A stretch of DNA of 64,000 nt from Pigmentibacter ruber (GTDB taxonomy: Bacteria > Bdellovibrionota_B > Oligoflexia > Silvanigrellales > Silvanigrellaceae), in the NCBI RefSeq assembly GCF_009792895.1, contig NZ_WSSC01000001.1:248001-312000 (forward strand), written 5' to 3'. The notes under the pieces were generated by a model. The model was not told the origin of the DNA, made no database searches, and saw nothing but the letters and a program-made list of their open reading frames with translations. Position numbers and translations under genes: made by a program. Positions within the stretch are counted from its first letter, which is position 1; every line of letters begins with the position of its first letter. Positions 45,306 to 55,027 of the stretch are shown one piece after another.

Positions 45306-46409
45306 TTAAGAATAGTATTTTCCAAAACGGTTCTTTATAAACTTATCATAACTAATCTCTTCTTGTCTTATGAAGCCTGAATTTGGTAACTCAGCATTGG
45401 CATGCAAGTCTAAAACGGCACATATCCCTGCTGCTGTGGTAATTTGTATAGCCCCCCAATGCTCTTCTCCTATGTTAGAATGATAAATTTTCTTTGCATA
45501 ACTCTTTTGACTATATTGATTATTTTTTTCACCAGTTACTGTTACAAAAATAATCACAACATCTTGAGTTGTATGAGGCAATGCTCTTTCAAATATTTTC
45601 TTTAAGCCCTCTCTATCTTCGATAAATTTTAAGTCGTGGAGGAGTATTTGCAATATTTCTCTATGCCCTGGATAACGGATAGATTTGTAATCCATATGTT
45701 TTACTTTATGAACAAGTGATTCCGCTAATGTGCCTAGACCACCGGACGTATTAAAAGCTTCATACTCATCACCATCAATACTAAGGGTTTCTAAGCCTTC
45801 AAGTGGAGGAACTAATTCGAGTTTACCATTATGTAAGACTTCACATGGATTACAATATTCATTGATTAGACCTTCTGTGCTCCAAGTAAGGTTATATTTT
45901 AACTTGTTATGTGGAAACTTAGGGAGGGCTCCAACTCGCATTTTAACGCTATTTATTAAATCAAATTCTTTAGCTAAGTCATGAGCAACTATTGTAATAA
46001 ATCCTGGAGCTAAACCGCACTGTGGTATAAATGCATTATGGGCGTTTTTAGCAAGTTCTTTGATTGCTGCTGTTGTTTTGACATCTTCAGTGAGATCTAA
46101 GTAATGGACTTTTAATTTACGAGCTACTTCTGCTATTCCTTTATTGCAATAAAATGGTGCGCAACTCAAAACATAATTTTTATTCTGTAAAGCTCTTTCG
46201 ATACTTTTGGTGTCCATAAAGTCTGCTGCATCATAGTTAACATTATCAAGTATTTTTCCTGATATTTGATTGTATGCTGCTTTTTTAGCATTTTCCTTGT
46301 TTGTATCATAAACTGTAATTTCATAATCATTACAGTTGGAGAGTAAATTGACTACTAATTTGCCTATTTTTCCTGCGCCAAATATGGCTACATTTTTTTT
46401 AAAGGACAT
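45306..46409 (-). CDS. Saccharopine dehydrogenase-like NAD(P)-dependent enzyme
   Basis: The 367-residue protein begins with a Rossmann fold (VAIFGAGKIGKLVVNLL). The domain boundary has VLSCAPFYCNKGIAEVA and CGLAPGF, which are typical of the saccharopine/lysine 6-dehydrogenase family. A C-terminal substrate domain with NTSGGLGTLAESL and KSIRYPGH follows. Members oxidise saccharopine, lysine, carboxynorspermidine or related diamino compounds, so the substrate remains open. It is divergent from arginine deiminase, with about 110 bp between. Confidence 0.8.
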   Translation of the reverse strand: MSFKKNVAIFGAGKIGKLVVNLLSNCNDYEITVYDTNKENAKKAAYNQISGKILDNVNYDAADFMDTKSIERALQNKNYVLSCAPFYCNKGIAEVARKLKVHYLDLTEDVKTTAAIKELAKNAHNAFIPQCGLAPGFITIVAHDLAKEFDLINSVKMRVGALPKFPHNKLKYNLTWSTEGLINEYCNPCEVLHNGKLELVPPLEGLETLSIDGDEYEAFNTSGGLGTLAESLVHKVKHMDYKSIRYPGHREILQILLHDLKFIEDREGLKKIFERALPHTTQDVVIIFVTVTGEKNNQYSQKSYAKKIYHSNIGEEHWGAIQITTAAGICAVLDLHANAELPNSGFIRQEEISYDKFIKNRFGKYYS

Positions 46410-46521
46410 TGAGGTACTCCTCTAATTTTTCAATTGTGACTTGATCATACCTATGTGATCTATGTTAACGGTTAGAATGTATTTTTGTCATTATGAATGC
46501 ATTTGGTCAAGGAGTTTAGTG

Positions 46522-47877
46522 GTGAAAGAAGTGCTGAATGAATTTCAGGGGAGTAATTTTCATTTTTGGGATTCTCTGTCTAAAAATGAAAAAATAGTAC
46601 AGAGTTCAAAATTTAAAAGTAAAATTGGAGTCCATTCAGAAATTGGAAAACTACGAAAAGTTTTTTTGCATTCACCAGGTCAAGAAGTTGAGCTGATGAC
46701 ACCAAAAAATGCTTATGAACTATTATATAATGATATTATTTATTATAAAAATATTGTTGCAGGACATACGCAATTAAAATCAGTATTAAATCTTGTTGCA
46801 GAAGTTATAGAGGTTTCAGATTATTTAAAAGATATTCTTGAAAATAAAGCAGCAAAAGACAAACTTTTAAATAAAATATTATCATTTCAAGGATGTCTTG
46901 AGTTAAAAGATGAATTAATGAATTATCCCATTCAAGAGTTATCGCATGCATTATTAACTGGAATTCCATTAAAAAGGAACACCTTAGAAGCTTGGCTTTC
47001 TAATAAATCATTTTCATTAGTTCCGCTACCAAATATGTATTTCATGCGAGATACTAGTATGGTTGTAGGAAGTAGAGTTATTGCCTCAAAAATGGCAAGT
47101 CCAGTACGCTATGCTGAATCAATCATTATGCGTACTATCTATGAATATCATCCTAATTTAAAGGGACATGGGTTATTACTAGATGCAACTGAAAAACAAA
47201 GTGATAATGAATTTACAATAGAAGGTGGGGATGTTCTTGTCATAAATGAAGATTTGTTATTGATAGGAATCAGTGAAAGAACAACCCCAAAAGCAGTGGA
47301 TACGCTAGTAGAATCTTTACTAAAAGCGAGAGCTGAAGATGGTAATTTAGAACCTTTTAATATTTTATGTGTCATCTTGCCAAGAGAAAGAAGTACTATT
47401 CATTTAGATATGATTTTTACTGTAGTAAACAAAGAACAAGCTGTAGTTTATTCTCCTTATGTTTTAGGAAGAGAACGCGCAAGAGTAGTAAGAATAAGAG
47501 TTAAACCCGATGGAGATAAAAAGTTTAAAGAAGTTGAAGATTTGCTATTGGGATTAAGAAGTGTGGGAGTTAGAATGGATCCTATCCCATGTGGAGGAGA
47601 TGAGCCGCTTCATCAACAACGAGAACAATGGAATAGTGGTGCGAATTTGTTTTCTTTTGCTCCAGGTAAAGTGATTAGTTATATTCATGAGCATACTTTA
47701 AGAGCTTGTGAATCAAGTGGATTTAAAATTATATCAGCAAAAGATGTAACTAAACATCCTTCACTATTGCAAAACGATTCTCCAATTGTAGTAACAGTGG
47801 AAGGAAGTGAATTATCAAGGGGTGGTGGAGGGCCGCGTTGTATGACTTGCCCAGTTTTACGGGATAAAGTAGAATAA
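46522..47877 (+). CDS. arcA: Arginine deiminase
   Basis: ADI hydrolyses arginine to citrulline and ammonia. I choose GTG 46522 (GTG 46519 is equally possible), behind AGGAG; the open frame to 46462 lacks a better site. All catalytic blocks are present in 451 residues: PNMYFMRDTSMVVG (Asp), EGGDVLVINEDLL (Glu), GISERTTP, IHLDMIFTVV (His-Asp) and the C-terminal GGGPRCMTCPV with the nucleophile Cys. arcB and arcC are absent nearby, so energy conservation through the full ADI pathway is not shown here. Confidence 0.93.
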   Translation: MKEVLNEFQGSNFHFWDSLSKNEKIVQSSKFKSKIGVHSEIGKLRKVFLHSPGQEVELMTPKNAYELLYNDIIYYKNIVAGHTQLKSVLNLVAEVIEVSDYLKDILENKAAKDKLLNKILSFQGCLELKDELMNYPIQELSHALLTGIPLKRNTLEAWLSNKSFSLVPLPNMYFMRDTSMVVGSRVIASKMASPVRYAESIIMRTIYEYHPNLKGHGLLLDATEKQSDNEFTIEGGDVLVINEDLLLIGISERTTPKAVDTLVESLLKARAEDGNLEPFNILCVILPRERSTIHLDMIFTVVNKEQAVVYSPYVLGRERARVVRIRVKPDGDKKFKEVEDLLLGLRSVGVRMDPIPCGGDEPLHQQREQWNSGANLFSFAPGKVISYIHEHTLRACESSGFKIISAKDVTKHPSLLQNDSPIVVTVEGSELSRGGGGPRCMTCPVLRDKVE

Positions 47878-47962
47878 TCTCAACAACCCCTTTGCAATAA
47901 TTTACTCTCAAGTCATAATTAACAATGTCGATACATAGACAGCAAGATAGGGGTTTTAGTAA

Positions 47963-49993
47963 ATGTTTATCAAAATAAAAAAAAAGAATATTTTTATTTT
48001 TTGTGCATTGATTATAGTACCCTTTGCATTACTTCAGGTTTCTTGTTCAAGTAACACAATCTTAACTGAAAATTTAGAATTAACTTTACCAGAACAAAAA
48101 CAAATGCTCTCAAGTATTAAAAGAAAAAATGACAATTTTTACTTGTCTAATTTAAAAGATTATTTACCGCCAAAAGAAAGTCAATTAATTAATGAAGCAC
48201 AATTTAAAAATTTAGCTGTTTATAATGAAAATGCACGTGTATTGTCCGATTGGGTAATGAGAAATTTATCTCAAAAAGAAAAAACACAATTAGCAAGAAA
48301 TTGTGAAGCTCTTGTGGGGAATTTTAAAACTCAATTTCCATTAAATGAGCAAACTTTACCATGTGCTGCATGGTGGATTGAAAGAAAAAATAATGAAGAA
48401 TCAGCTTCTGTTAACAAAATTCCAATTCAACAAAATTATCGTACCCTTTTAAATAAGCAAAAACTTGATATTGCCAATTATCGTGGGATGAGTTTTTCTG
48501 AAGCATTTTCGTTAATGGAACCAGCAAATTTAACACAAGCACAAAAATTAACTGCTTCTGCTTTAGATTATTTACAAGACTGTTCTTATGCTGGTGCCAA
48601 TTCAGCACTTTTATTACGCTTAGAAGCATTTTTACCCAATAAATCCGTTTATAATGATATTGAAAGAATATATACAAAAATTCAAAAGTGCTTGATTCCA
48701 AATATGGATCCAACTGAAAAAATTCATTTGCGCATTGGATTACTTAGATTAATTTCAGGCCATCCTAATTTAGCGAAAGAAGCACTCGAAAAAACCTTAT
48801 TAGAAAAAGATCCCATTGAAAGTTCAAGGAGCTTATTTTGGTTGGGTGCTATTTATCAAAAATCAAAATCAACTCCAAAAGAAAATCCATATTGGCAACG
48901 CTTAATTAAAGAAAATCCCATTTCATTACCGGCAATCTTTGCTTCTCAACAATTAGGTATCGATCCAATAAATAATTTAGTTCCTGACGAGGAAATTACT
49001 TTACAAGCTCGTGATTCTTCTGGATGGAGTGATGATAATTTAGAAGCATTTATTTTTGATTTATTTAAAGCTAGAAATGACATTTCTGCAGCTACTGAAT
49101 GGGCAGGTTATGTAGGAAGAACTAGTTCAGTTTCAAATCCAAATATGTTGCTATATTGGGCTTTAGCACAAAACTCAGTTAGAAATTACCGTTATTCAAT
49201 TTTTATGCTTGGTAGATATGGAAAAAATGTTAAAAATTATCCGGTAAGTAGGACACTTTTAAATTTACATTTTCCAAAACCTTATCTAAAAGAAATTTCT
49301 GAAAATTCTGAAGATCTTGATCCTATATTTGTTCTTTCTTTAATACGTCAAGAAAGTGCATTTGATACTTATGCGCGTTCAATGGCAAATGCACGCGGAC
49401 TTATGCAAATTTTACCAAGTACTGCCAAATCAATAAAAAGAAAAATATCATCAAATCACTTATATGATCCAGAAACAAATATTGAAATAGGTGTATCATA
49501 TTTAAGTCGATTATTAAAAAGATATGATGGAAGAATAGAATACGTTTTAGCTTCCTATAATGCTGGAGCATCTAATCTTGATAAATGGAGAGAAAGGGTT
49601 CCGGAAAATAATATGATGTTATTTTGTGATTACATGCCATTTAAAGAAACAAGAAGCTATGTCTCTTTGATATTAAGAAATTATTATTGGTACAGTCGCA
49701 TTATTGCTGAAAAAGATGATCTATTTACGAAGAAAATATTACAGCAAAGTGCAAAAGCAAAATGGCGGTCTGATAGAGTTTATGCCTTGGTGGCTTATAC
49801 TTGGAATTCAGAAGTTGATTTAAAGTATAAAAATATATTAGAAAAAATTTATATTTTTGGTAATAACTCTGCAAGTATTAGTTCAAATTCAAATACCCAG
49901 AATTGGATAAATGAAGATAAAACTCAAAATAGATCTTATAGCAACTTAGATGATGAAAATAGAACTACATTTAATATTAATAAATCGAAGTAG
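47963..49993 (+). CDS. Lipoprotein soluble-type lytic transglycosylase (SLT domain)
   Basis: The 676-residue envelope enzyme cleaves peptidoglycan glycan strands to 1,6-anhydroMurNAc. It has a lipoprotein signal (lipobox QVSC). A long alpha-helical, TPR-like N-terminal region similar to the Slt70 superhelix follows. The catalytic SLT domain is at about residues 450-590: SLIRQESAFDTYARS with the catalytic Glu, ARGLMQILPSTA, ETNIEIGVSYLSRLL and VLASYNAGASNLDKW. The Ser/Asn-rich C-terminal tail is unstructured. Confidence 0.9.
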   Translation: MFIKIKKKNIFIFCALIIVPFALLQVSCSSNTILTENLELTLPEQKQMLSSIKRKNDNFYLSNLKDYLPPKESQLINEAQFKNLAVYNENARVLSDWVMRNLSQKEKTQLARNCEALVGNFKTQFPLNEQTLPCAAWWIERKNNEESASVNKIPIQQNYRTLLNKQKLDIANYRGMSFSEAFSLMEPANLTQAQKLTASALDYLQDCSYAGANSALLLRLEAFLPNKSVYNDIERIYTKIQKCLIPNMDPTEKIHLRIGLLRLISGHPNLAKEALEKTLLEKDPIESSRSLFWLGAIYQKSKSTPKENPYWQRLIKENPISLPAIFASQQLGIDPINNLVPDEEITLQARDSSGWSDDNLEAFIFDLFKARNDISAATEWAGYVGRTSSVSNPNMLLYWALAQNSVRNYRYSIFMLGRYGKNVKNYPVSRTLLNLHFPKPYLKEISENSEDLDPIFVLSLIRQESAFDTYARSMANARGLMQILPSTAKSIKRKISSNHLYDPETNIEIGVSYLSRLLKRYDGRIEYVLASYNAGASNLDKWRERVPENNMMLFCDYMPFKETRSYVSLILRNYYWYSRIIAEKDDLFTKKILQQSAKAKWRSDRVYALVAYTWNSEVDLKYKNILEKIYIFGNNSASISSNSNTQNWINEDKTQNRSYSNLDDENRTTFNINKSK

Positions 49994-50002
49994 AAGTAAA
50001 AA

Positions 50003-51739
50003 TTATTTAATTATATTTTTGATATCAATAATTTCATCTGCATATGTGAGTATTCCATAGCGATGAGATACTATAATTGTTGTGCAAGAATTTTTAATGT
50101 TACTTAGAACTTTTGCAATTAATAGTTCGTTAGTTTCATCTAAATTTGCTGTTGCTTCGTCTAATATCATTAAAGAAGGTTTATTCAAAATACTTCTTGC
50201 AAGACAGATCCTTTGCTTTTGTCCAGCTGATAAACCCGCAAAGTTTTCGTCTAACATATAATCCAAACCTTTTTCATTTAAAATATCAGATAATGAAACA
50301 AGTTGAAGCGCTTCTATAATTTCATTATCTGAAACTTTTCTAGAAAGACCATAACTTAAATTTTCTTTTAAAGTCCCTTTTATTAAGAAAGGTTCAGGTC
50401 CTACATATCCAATTCTTGTTTCATTTCTTGAAATATATTCCCAAGCAGGAAGTCCTCCAATGATAACTTCTCCTTCATTTGGTTTTAATATTCCTGTCAT
50501 AAGCATCAAAATAGTTGACTTTCCAGTACCACTTGAACCAATTAATCCTATTTGAGCTCCTTTTGATATATTTAAATTAAGATTTTTAAATAAAGGATTT
50601 GAGTTTGGATAAGAAAATGTTACTTCCTTGATTGTAATATCTGGAGAATCAATTTTATCAGAAACGGTAATAGAATTTTGTTTTTGATTTTCTGATGATT
50701 TTGTATTTTTTATAGGCCCAAAAAAACTAATTTTTGAATTATTTTCTTTTGAAATATGGAAAAAATCTTCTGAATTAATAGAGTCTAATGATAATTTATA
50801 CTGTGGATAATAAATAACTGCATTTCCAAAGTAACCAGATAAAATTGAAAGACTTTGTACAAATCTTGCTAGTAAATAAATAAATGATAAAAGTACAACA
50901 GAATTAGTATGCCAAACGCTATAACTTATGATTATTATAAAAACTAAAAGAAATATTCCTAAGAAAGGACCAGTTTGTGCGCTTAGATTACTAAAGAAAT
51001 TTGCACTTACGGATTTGGTAGAATAGTTCTTTAGTGCATTACTGGTTACATTAAACTCATCTTCTCTTTTTCGCATAAGTTTGATAAACAAAAAGTTTCT
51101 TGCAATTTTTTCAATGCCTTCATTTACTATTTTTTGCTCATTGGGCACTTGTTTTGCAAATAAAGAAACTTTTTTATTTATATATATTATTGTTATTCCA
51201 ATTATACTTATTCCAGTTGTTGCTACTATAGCTTCTTTCCAAGCTACTAAGAAAAGTAGAAAAAATATAAAAAGACTTTGCATGAACATAAAAATAAAAT
51301 GTGTAAAATTTAAAACAAATTCTGATGATTTAGTAAAAACTTCAGCTAAGGTAAAGTTGATTGTAGAAGGGTTTTTGTCTTTAATATTTTCATCAAATAA
51401 AATTCTATATACATAATTTCTTTTTAATTTTAAAAGGATATAGTCCTTTAAAAAAGCAGCTGTTTGTGTAGTTGTAAGTTGAACGGCAAACCTTACAATT
51501 GCTACTACTAAGAGCAATATTGTAACTTTATTTAAGGATATTTTGGGAATTTCATAATTAAATATCTTATTTGGAGTCGAAATGAAATTAAAGCTACCAA
51601 GTAGTAGCTGTATAATTATTGAAATACTTAATTCAACAACAGCTATTCCGATAGCCGCAAGTATAGCAAAGCACAAATACTTTAGACCCCGTTTGCCTAG
51701 TAAAGTTATTGAATTTTGTAAAACTATTTTTTTATTCAA
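50003..51739 (-). CDS. ABC exporter with fused transmembrane and ATPase domains (MsbA-like)
   Basis: The 578-residue protein has an N-terminal six-TM domain and a C-terminal nucleotide-binding domain. The latter shows Walker A GLIGSSGTGKST, Q loop region IGYVGPEPF, signature LSAGQKQRICLARS, Walker B LMILDEATANLD and the H-loop VSHR. It forms a homodimeric exporter of lipids, glycolipids or peptides. It is 18 bases downstream of the O-antigen-ligase-like gene and may export a glycan or lipid-linked product of that cluster. Confidence 0.9.
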   Translation of the reverse strand: MNKKIVLQNSITLLGKRGLKYLCFAILAAIGIAVVELSISIIIQLLLGSFNFISTPNKIFNYEIPKISLNKVTILLLVVAIVRFAVQLTTTQTAAFLKDYILLKLKRNYVYRILFDENIKDKNPSTINFTLAEVFTKSSEFVLNFTHFIFMFMQSLFIFFLLFLVAWKEAIVATTGISIIGITIIYINKKVSLFAKQVPNEQKIVNEGIEKIARNFLFIKLMRKREDEFNVTSNALKNYSTKSVSANFFSNLSAQTGPFLGIFLLVFIIIISYSVWHTNSVVLLSFIYLLARFVQSLSILSGYFGNAVIYYPQYKLSLDSINSEDFFHISKENNSKISFFGPIKNTKSSENQKQNSITVSDKIDSPDITIKEVTFSYPNSNPLFKNLNLNISKGAQIGLIGSSGTGKSTILMLMTGILKPNEGEVIIGGLPAWEYISRNETRIGYVGPEPFLIKGTLKENLSYGLSRKVSDNEIIEALQLVSLSDILNEKGLDYMLDENFAGLSAGQKQRICLARSILNKPSLMILDEATANLDETNELLIAKVLSNIKNSCTTIIVSHRYGILTYADEIIDIKNIIK

Positions 51740-51757
51740 AGTGTCTCCAGATCTAAC

Positions 51758-53710
51758 TTATTGAGTGTATCTATCTTCTAGGTAAAATCCAATAGAATTT
51801 AGAAAATTTGGTTTCCAACTAGGGGATACATTGACTCGTACATAACAAAAAGAATGTTCATCTATATTTTCTAAACAAGACTTAATTTCCAAATTATCTG
51901 GTAGAGATAAATAAACCCATCCAGCTTCGTTTATATTATAAATCTTAGAAGAGGAAAAACCATTTTTTGAATAAAATATTGCTTTTATAGTGACAGGGAA
52001 GTGACGAGTTTCTGGACCAATGTATATCCTAAAATTTTGAAATTTCACCAAAATTTCAGTATTTTCTTTCAACCATCTTCCTTGTTCAGCATTGGCAGGT
52101 ACAAATAAATATTGCGAAGGTGATAATATTGAAGAGAAATACGTCCTCTTTCTATTAGTGTCTCCTCTAGTTTGTGGAAGCTGACCAATAGTTACAGGAA
52201 ATTGAGGAATTCCTCTTTCGAGCCACTTAAATTGTGGTATAGAAGACGATGTATATCCTAAATAAAAACAGATACTAACCAAATACACACTTAAAATTAA
52301 AAATAAAAAAGATAGAATAGCAAAGAATTTTTGTTGTTGATTTTTATTCAATATCAGGATTGGTGAACTAAGAAAAAAGCAAGCAATAAAGGCTAGACTC
52401 GGGACAAACAGCATATATGATGTTAAAGAAAGAACAAAAAAAGGAATACTGGCTAGGATAGAGAAATTTAAAATAATATTCAATTTCGTATTATTTATTT
52501 GAGGATATTCAATGTTCTTTAATATATAACTTGCTCCAATAATAAAAGTAATTGTCGTTATTAGAAGAATTGATCCTCCTACTATGATTCCTAGTTCAGA
52601 TAGAAGAGCAAAAGGCAAATTTGTTGGAACATCAGGTGTGACGTTAGTAAAGTTAAGTTTTTTGCTATAAAAATCTATATACCCTAGGAAAGAACCAACT
52701 CCAGTTCCTGTATAAATATGATCTTTTAGATTTTCTATTAGGATTTTTAAATGTTTAAATCTTTCAAAATCTAAAGCGCTATATAGAGAGTTGAAATTTA
52801 AATCGTTGGTATTATTGTGAATAAAATTTTTAATTCTGACTATTGAAGTAGTATTTGAAAATGTATAAAATAGATATAAAATTAAAGTAATGAAACTATA
52901 TGTAATTGCGATTTTTATAAAGGATTTAAAATTGAAATTTTTAATATAATAGATTAAATTAATGATAAAAATAGAAAATATAATTGCTAATATTCCTAAA
53001 TAAAAAGATCTTGAATTATTTAAAATTCCACTAATAGCTGTTAATAAAAAAAGAATAAAATGAGTATATTTTATAAATTTACTTGATTTTAATAGAAAGA
53101 AAAAAGATAAAAATGTTCCTGAGAAGATTGCAAAGAAAAAAGAAGCAACACCAGAGTCATCTAAAAGAGCAGGAGCTCTAAATGCTTCTATTGATGTTAA
53201 ACTCTCTTCTGCAAGAAAATGAATATTTACTGTACTTTGATAAATAGAAACAATTGAATTTAATATAACTATAATGAAAAACTCTATAAAGAAAAAATTT
53301 AAATATTTATTATTTAGATATTCTTTCTGGCTATTGAAAAATGTAGCAACAGGAAAAATAAAAAAAATAAAATACATTAGATAAAGTCTGGTTTGAGTAA
53401 ATAAAAAGTCAGATGTGATAATATTTGTAAATGAGTAATTTTGAATTGAAATTTCAGATCTAAGTGATGGTTGATAAAAATTACAAAATGCATGAGAAAA
53501 AATGCATAAAAATAATAGAAGCAAAGATAATGAAAATTTTGTATATTTAATTATGCAATAATATAGACCAAAAATAAAACCAAGAAAAAAACATCCTAAA
53601 ATAAAAAATTTTAAGCTTGGAATGTTTATGATATATGGAATTCTAATAAATAAAAAAGCAAGAGCAATATTTAAAAGAAGAAAATAATTTGATATCTTAT
53701 AAATTTTCAT
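51758..53710 (-). CDS. O-antigen ligase/polymerase-like membrane protein
   Basis: The 650-residue protein has about 12 TM helices. The WaaL/Wzy-type features are NNSRSFYLGIL after a TM segment, and the large loop before YTGTGVGSFLGYIDFYS. The last 170 residues form a soluble, beta-rich extension after the final TM, which standard ligases lack. It likely joins or polymerises glycan on an undecaprenyl carrier or lipid A. The gene begins one base after the stop of the glycosyltransferase gene, so the two are coupled. Confidence 0.72.
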   Translation of the reverse strand: MKIYKISNYFLLLNIALAFLFIRIPYIINIPSLKFFILGCFFLGFIFGLYYCIIKYTKFSLSLLLLFLCIFSHAFCNFYQPSLRSEISIQNYSFTNIITSDFLFTQTRLYLMYFIFFIFPVATFFNSQKEYLNNKYLNFFFIEFFIIVILNSIVSIYQSTVNIHFLAEESLTSIEAFRAPALLDDSGVASFFFAIFSGTFLSFFFLLKSSKFIKYTHFILFLLTAISGILNNSRSFYLGILAIIFSIFIINLIYYIKNFNFKSFIKIAITYSFITLILYLFYTFSNTTSIVRIKNFIHNNTNDLNFNSLYSALDFERFKHLKILIENLKDHIYTGTGVGSFLGYIDFYSKKLNFTNVTPDVPTNLPFALLSELGIIVGGSILLITTITFIIGASYILKNIEYPQINNTKLNIILNFSILASIPFFVLSLTSYMLFVPSLAFIACFFLSSPILILNKNQQQKFFAILSFLFLILSVYLVSICFYLGYTSSSIPQFKWLERGIPQFPVTIGQLPQTRGDTNRKRTYFSSILSPSQYLFVPANAEQGRWLKENTEILVKFQNFRIYIGPETRHFPVTIKAIFYSKNGFSSSKIYNINEAGWVYLSLPDNLEIKSCLENIDEHSFCYVRVNVSPSWKPNFLNSIGFYLEDRYTQ

Positions 53711-53711
53711 T

Positions 53712-54908
53712 TCAAATTCTTTCTAATAATATATTTTCTACAATATCAGCATTTTTTCTCCAACTTTTATCATGAGATATTTTATCGCTTTGAAGAAAAA
53801 TTCCGCTGTTATCTTTATTTAAAAGTGACAACATTTTATTAGAAAAGTCTTGTTCTTCACACAATATTCCACCATATTCATTAATTAATTCATCAATAGG
53901 TGGGCATCCTTTAAGAGCTAAAACTATACAGTTTAATTTTATGGCTTCAGCTGTCACAATAGAATAAGCTTCATACCTAGATGCAATTAATAGAGCAATT
54001 GCTTTTTTTAGTAACAACTCTTTTTCTTTTTCATTTACCCTCCCAATGTATATAAATCTTGGGTCATTTGGTATTTGATATTTTAAATCTCCTGCAAATA
54101 CTACTAAACAATTATGAGGAGTATGATTTAAAATAAAATCAATATTTTTATTTTTATCAATTCTGCCTAGGTATAGAAAAAAATCAGAATTTATTAATTT
54201 AATGATTTCTGATCTCACTTGTTGCTCTGTTTGTAAATTTAAATTTTGAAATCCAGGTGGTAAAATTATAGAATTCTTAGTTGCACTTAAAGGCCATATT
54301 TCATTACAAAGACTTTTTTCTGCTTTTGAAACAAATGCTAAGATATTAGAACTAGATAACATTTTATCTACAAATGCTAATTTAAATTCTGGTTCATTAT
54401 GTGCTGTAACAATAAATAATTTCTTAATCTTAATATTTTCTTTTAATGCATAAACATTTGGAGCATACAAATATGATTTTACTATAAGCAAATTATACTT
54501 TTGTTGATTTTTTCTTAAGTAATTCCAAAGTTCTGGACACCAAGGCCCTTGCGACCTTAAAAAAATATAATCAAGTAATGGAGCAAATAATGCATATAAA
54601 CTGTTATTAATTTTTTTTAAATATTTTATTGTTCTCTTAACTATTGCAAACAAGTATCTTTGTCTTGAGTGAATTACTGGAAAGCGTTTTATGGTAAAAC
54701 TTAGCCCTGACGTTTTTACTTCTTCAATATTTGGTAAATTATTGTTCCATTTTATATAGTCGTCACTTTTGCTAGTAAGAACATCTACAAGCAAACCTTT
54801 TTCTGCTAATGCCTTCGCTAAGTTAAAAGCATATACTTCCGCACCAGCTTGAATTTGTTGTCCACATCTTTGGACAATGATAGCGATGGATTTTAAATTT
54901 TGATTCAA
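53712..54908 (-). CDS. Glycosyltransferase family 4-type
   Basis: The 398-residue GT-B enzyme has an N-terminal domain with VQRCGQQIQAGAEVYAFNLAKAL and ends its first half at VSKAEK. The C-terminal nucleotide-sugar domain has LPPGF, FLYLGRIDKNKNIDF (the GR-x-x-x-K motif) and ASRYEAYSIVTAEAI with the catalytic E-x7-E. It transfers a sugar to lipid-linked or protein acceptors. Donor and acceptor are unknown. It is the first gene of the GT / ligase / ABC run. Confidence 0.88.
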   Translation of the reverse strand: MNQNLKSIAIIVQRCGQQIQAGAEVYAFNLAKALAEKGLLVDVLTSKSDDYIKWNNNLPNIEEVKTSGLSFTIKRFPVIHSRQRYLFAIVKRTIKYLKKINNSLYALFAPLLDYIFLRSQGPWCPELWNYLRKNQQKYNLLIVKSYLYAPNVYALKENIKIKKLFIVTAHNEPEFKLAFVDKMLSSSNILAFVSKAEKSLCNEIWPLSATKNSIILPPGFQNLNLQTEQQVRSEIIKLINSDFFLYLGRIDKNKNIDFILNHTPHNCLVVFAGDLKYQIPNDPRFIYIGRVNEKEKELLLKKAIALLIASRYEAYSIVTAEAIKLNCIVLALKGCPPIDELINEYGGILCEEQDFSNKMLSLLNKDNSGIFLQSDKISHDKSWRKNADIVENILLERI

Positions 54909-55027
54909 GGTATATTCCTTTCTAGAGAAACTAAATTAGCAACTCTAATTGAATTTCATGATTGTAATTTATTTTAATAAAGTTTTGCAATTTCCTTTAA
55001 GATATTTTTTGAATCTAGAATGCCAAA

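Noticed and set aside
47880-47962. AACCCC ... GGGGTT inverted repeat after arginine deiminase
   Set aside because: The arms are more than 60 bases apart and short, with no T run; not a credible terminator.
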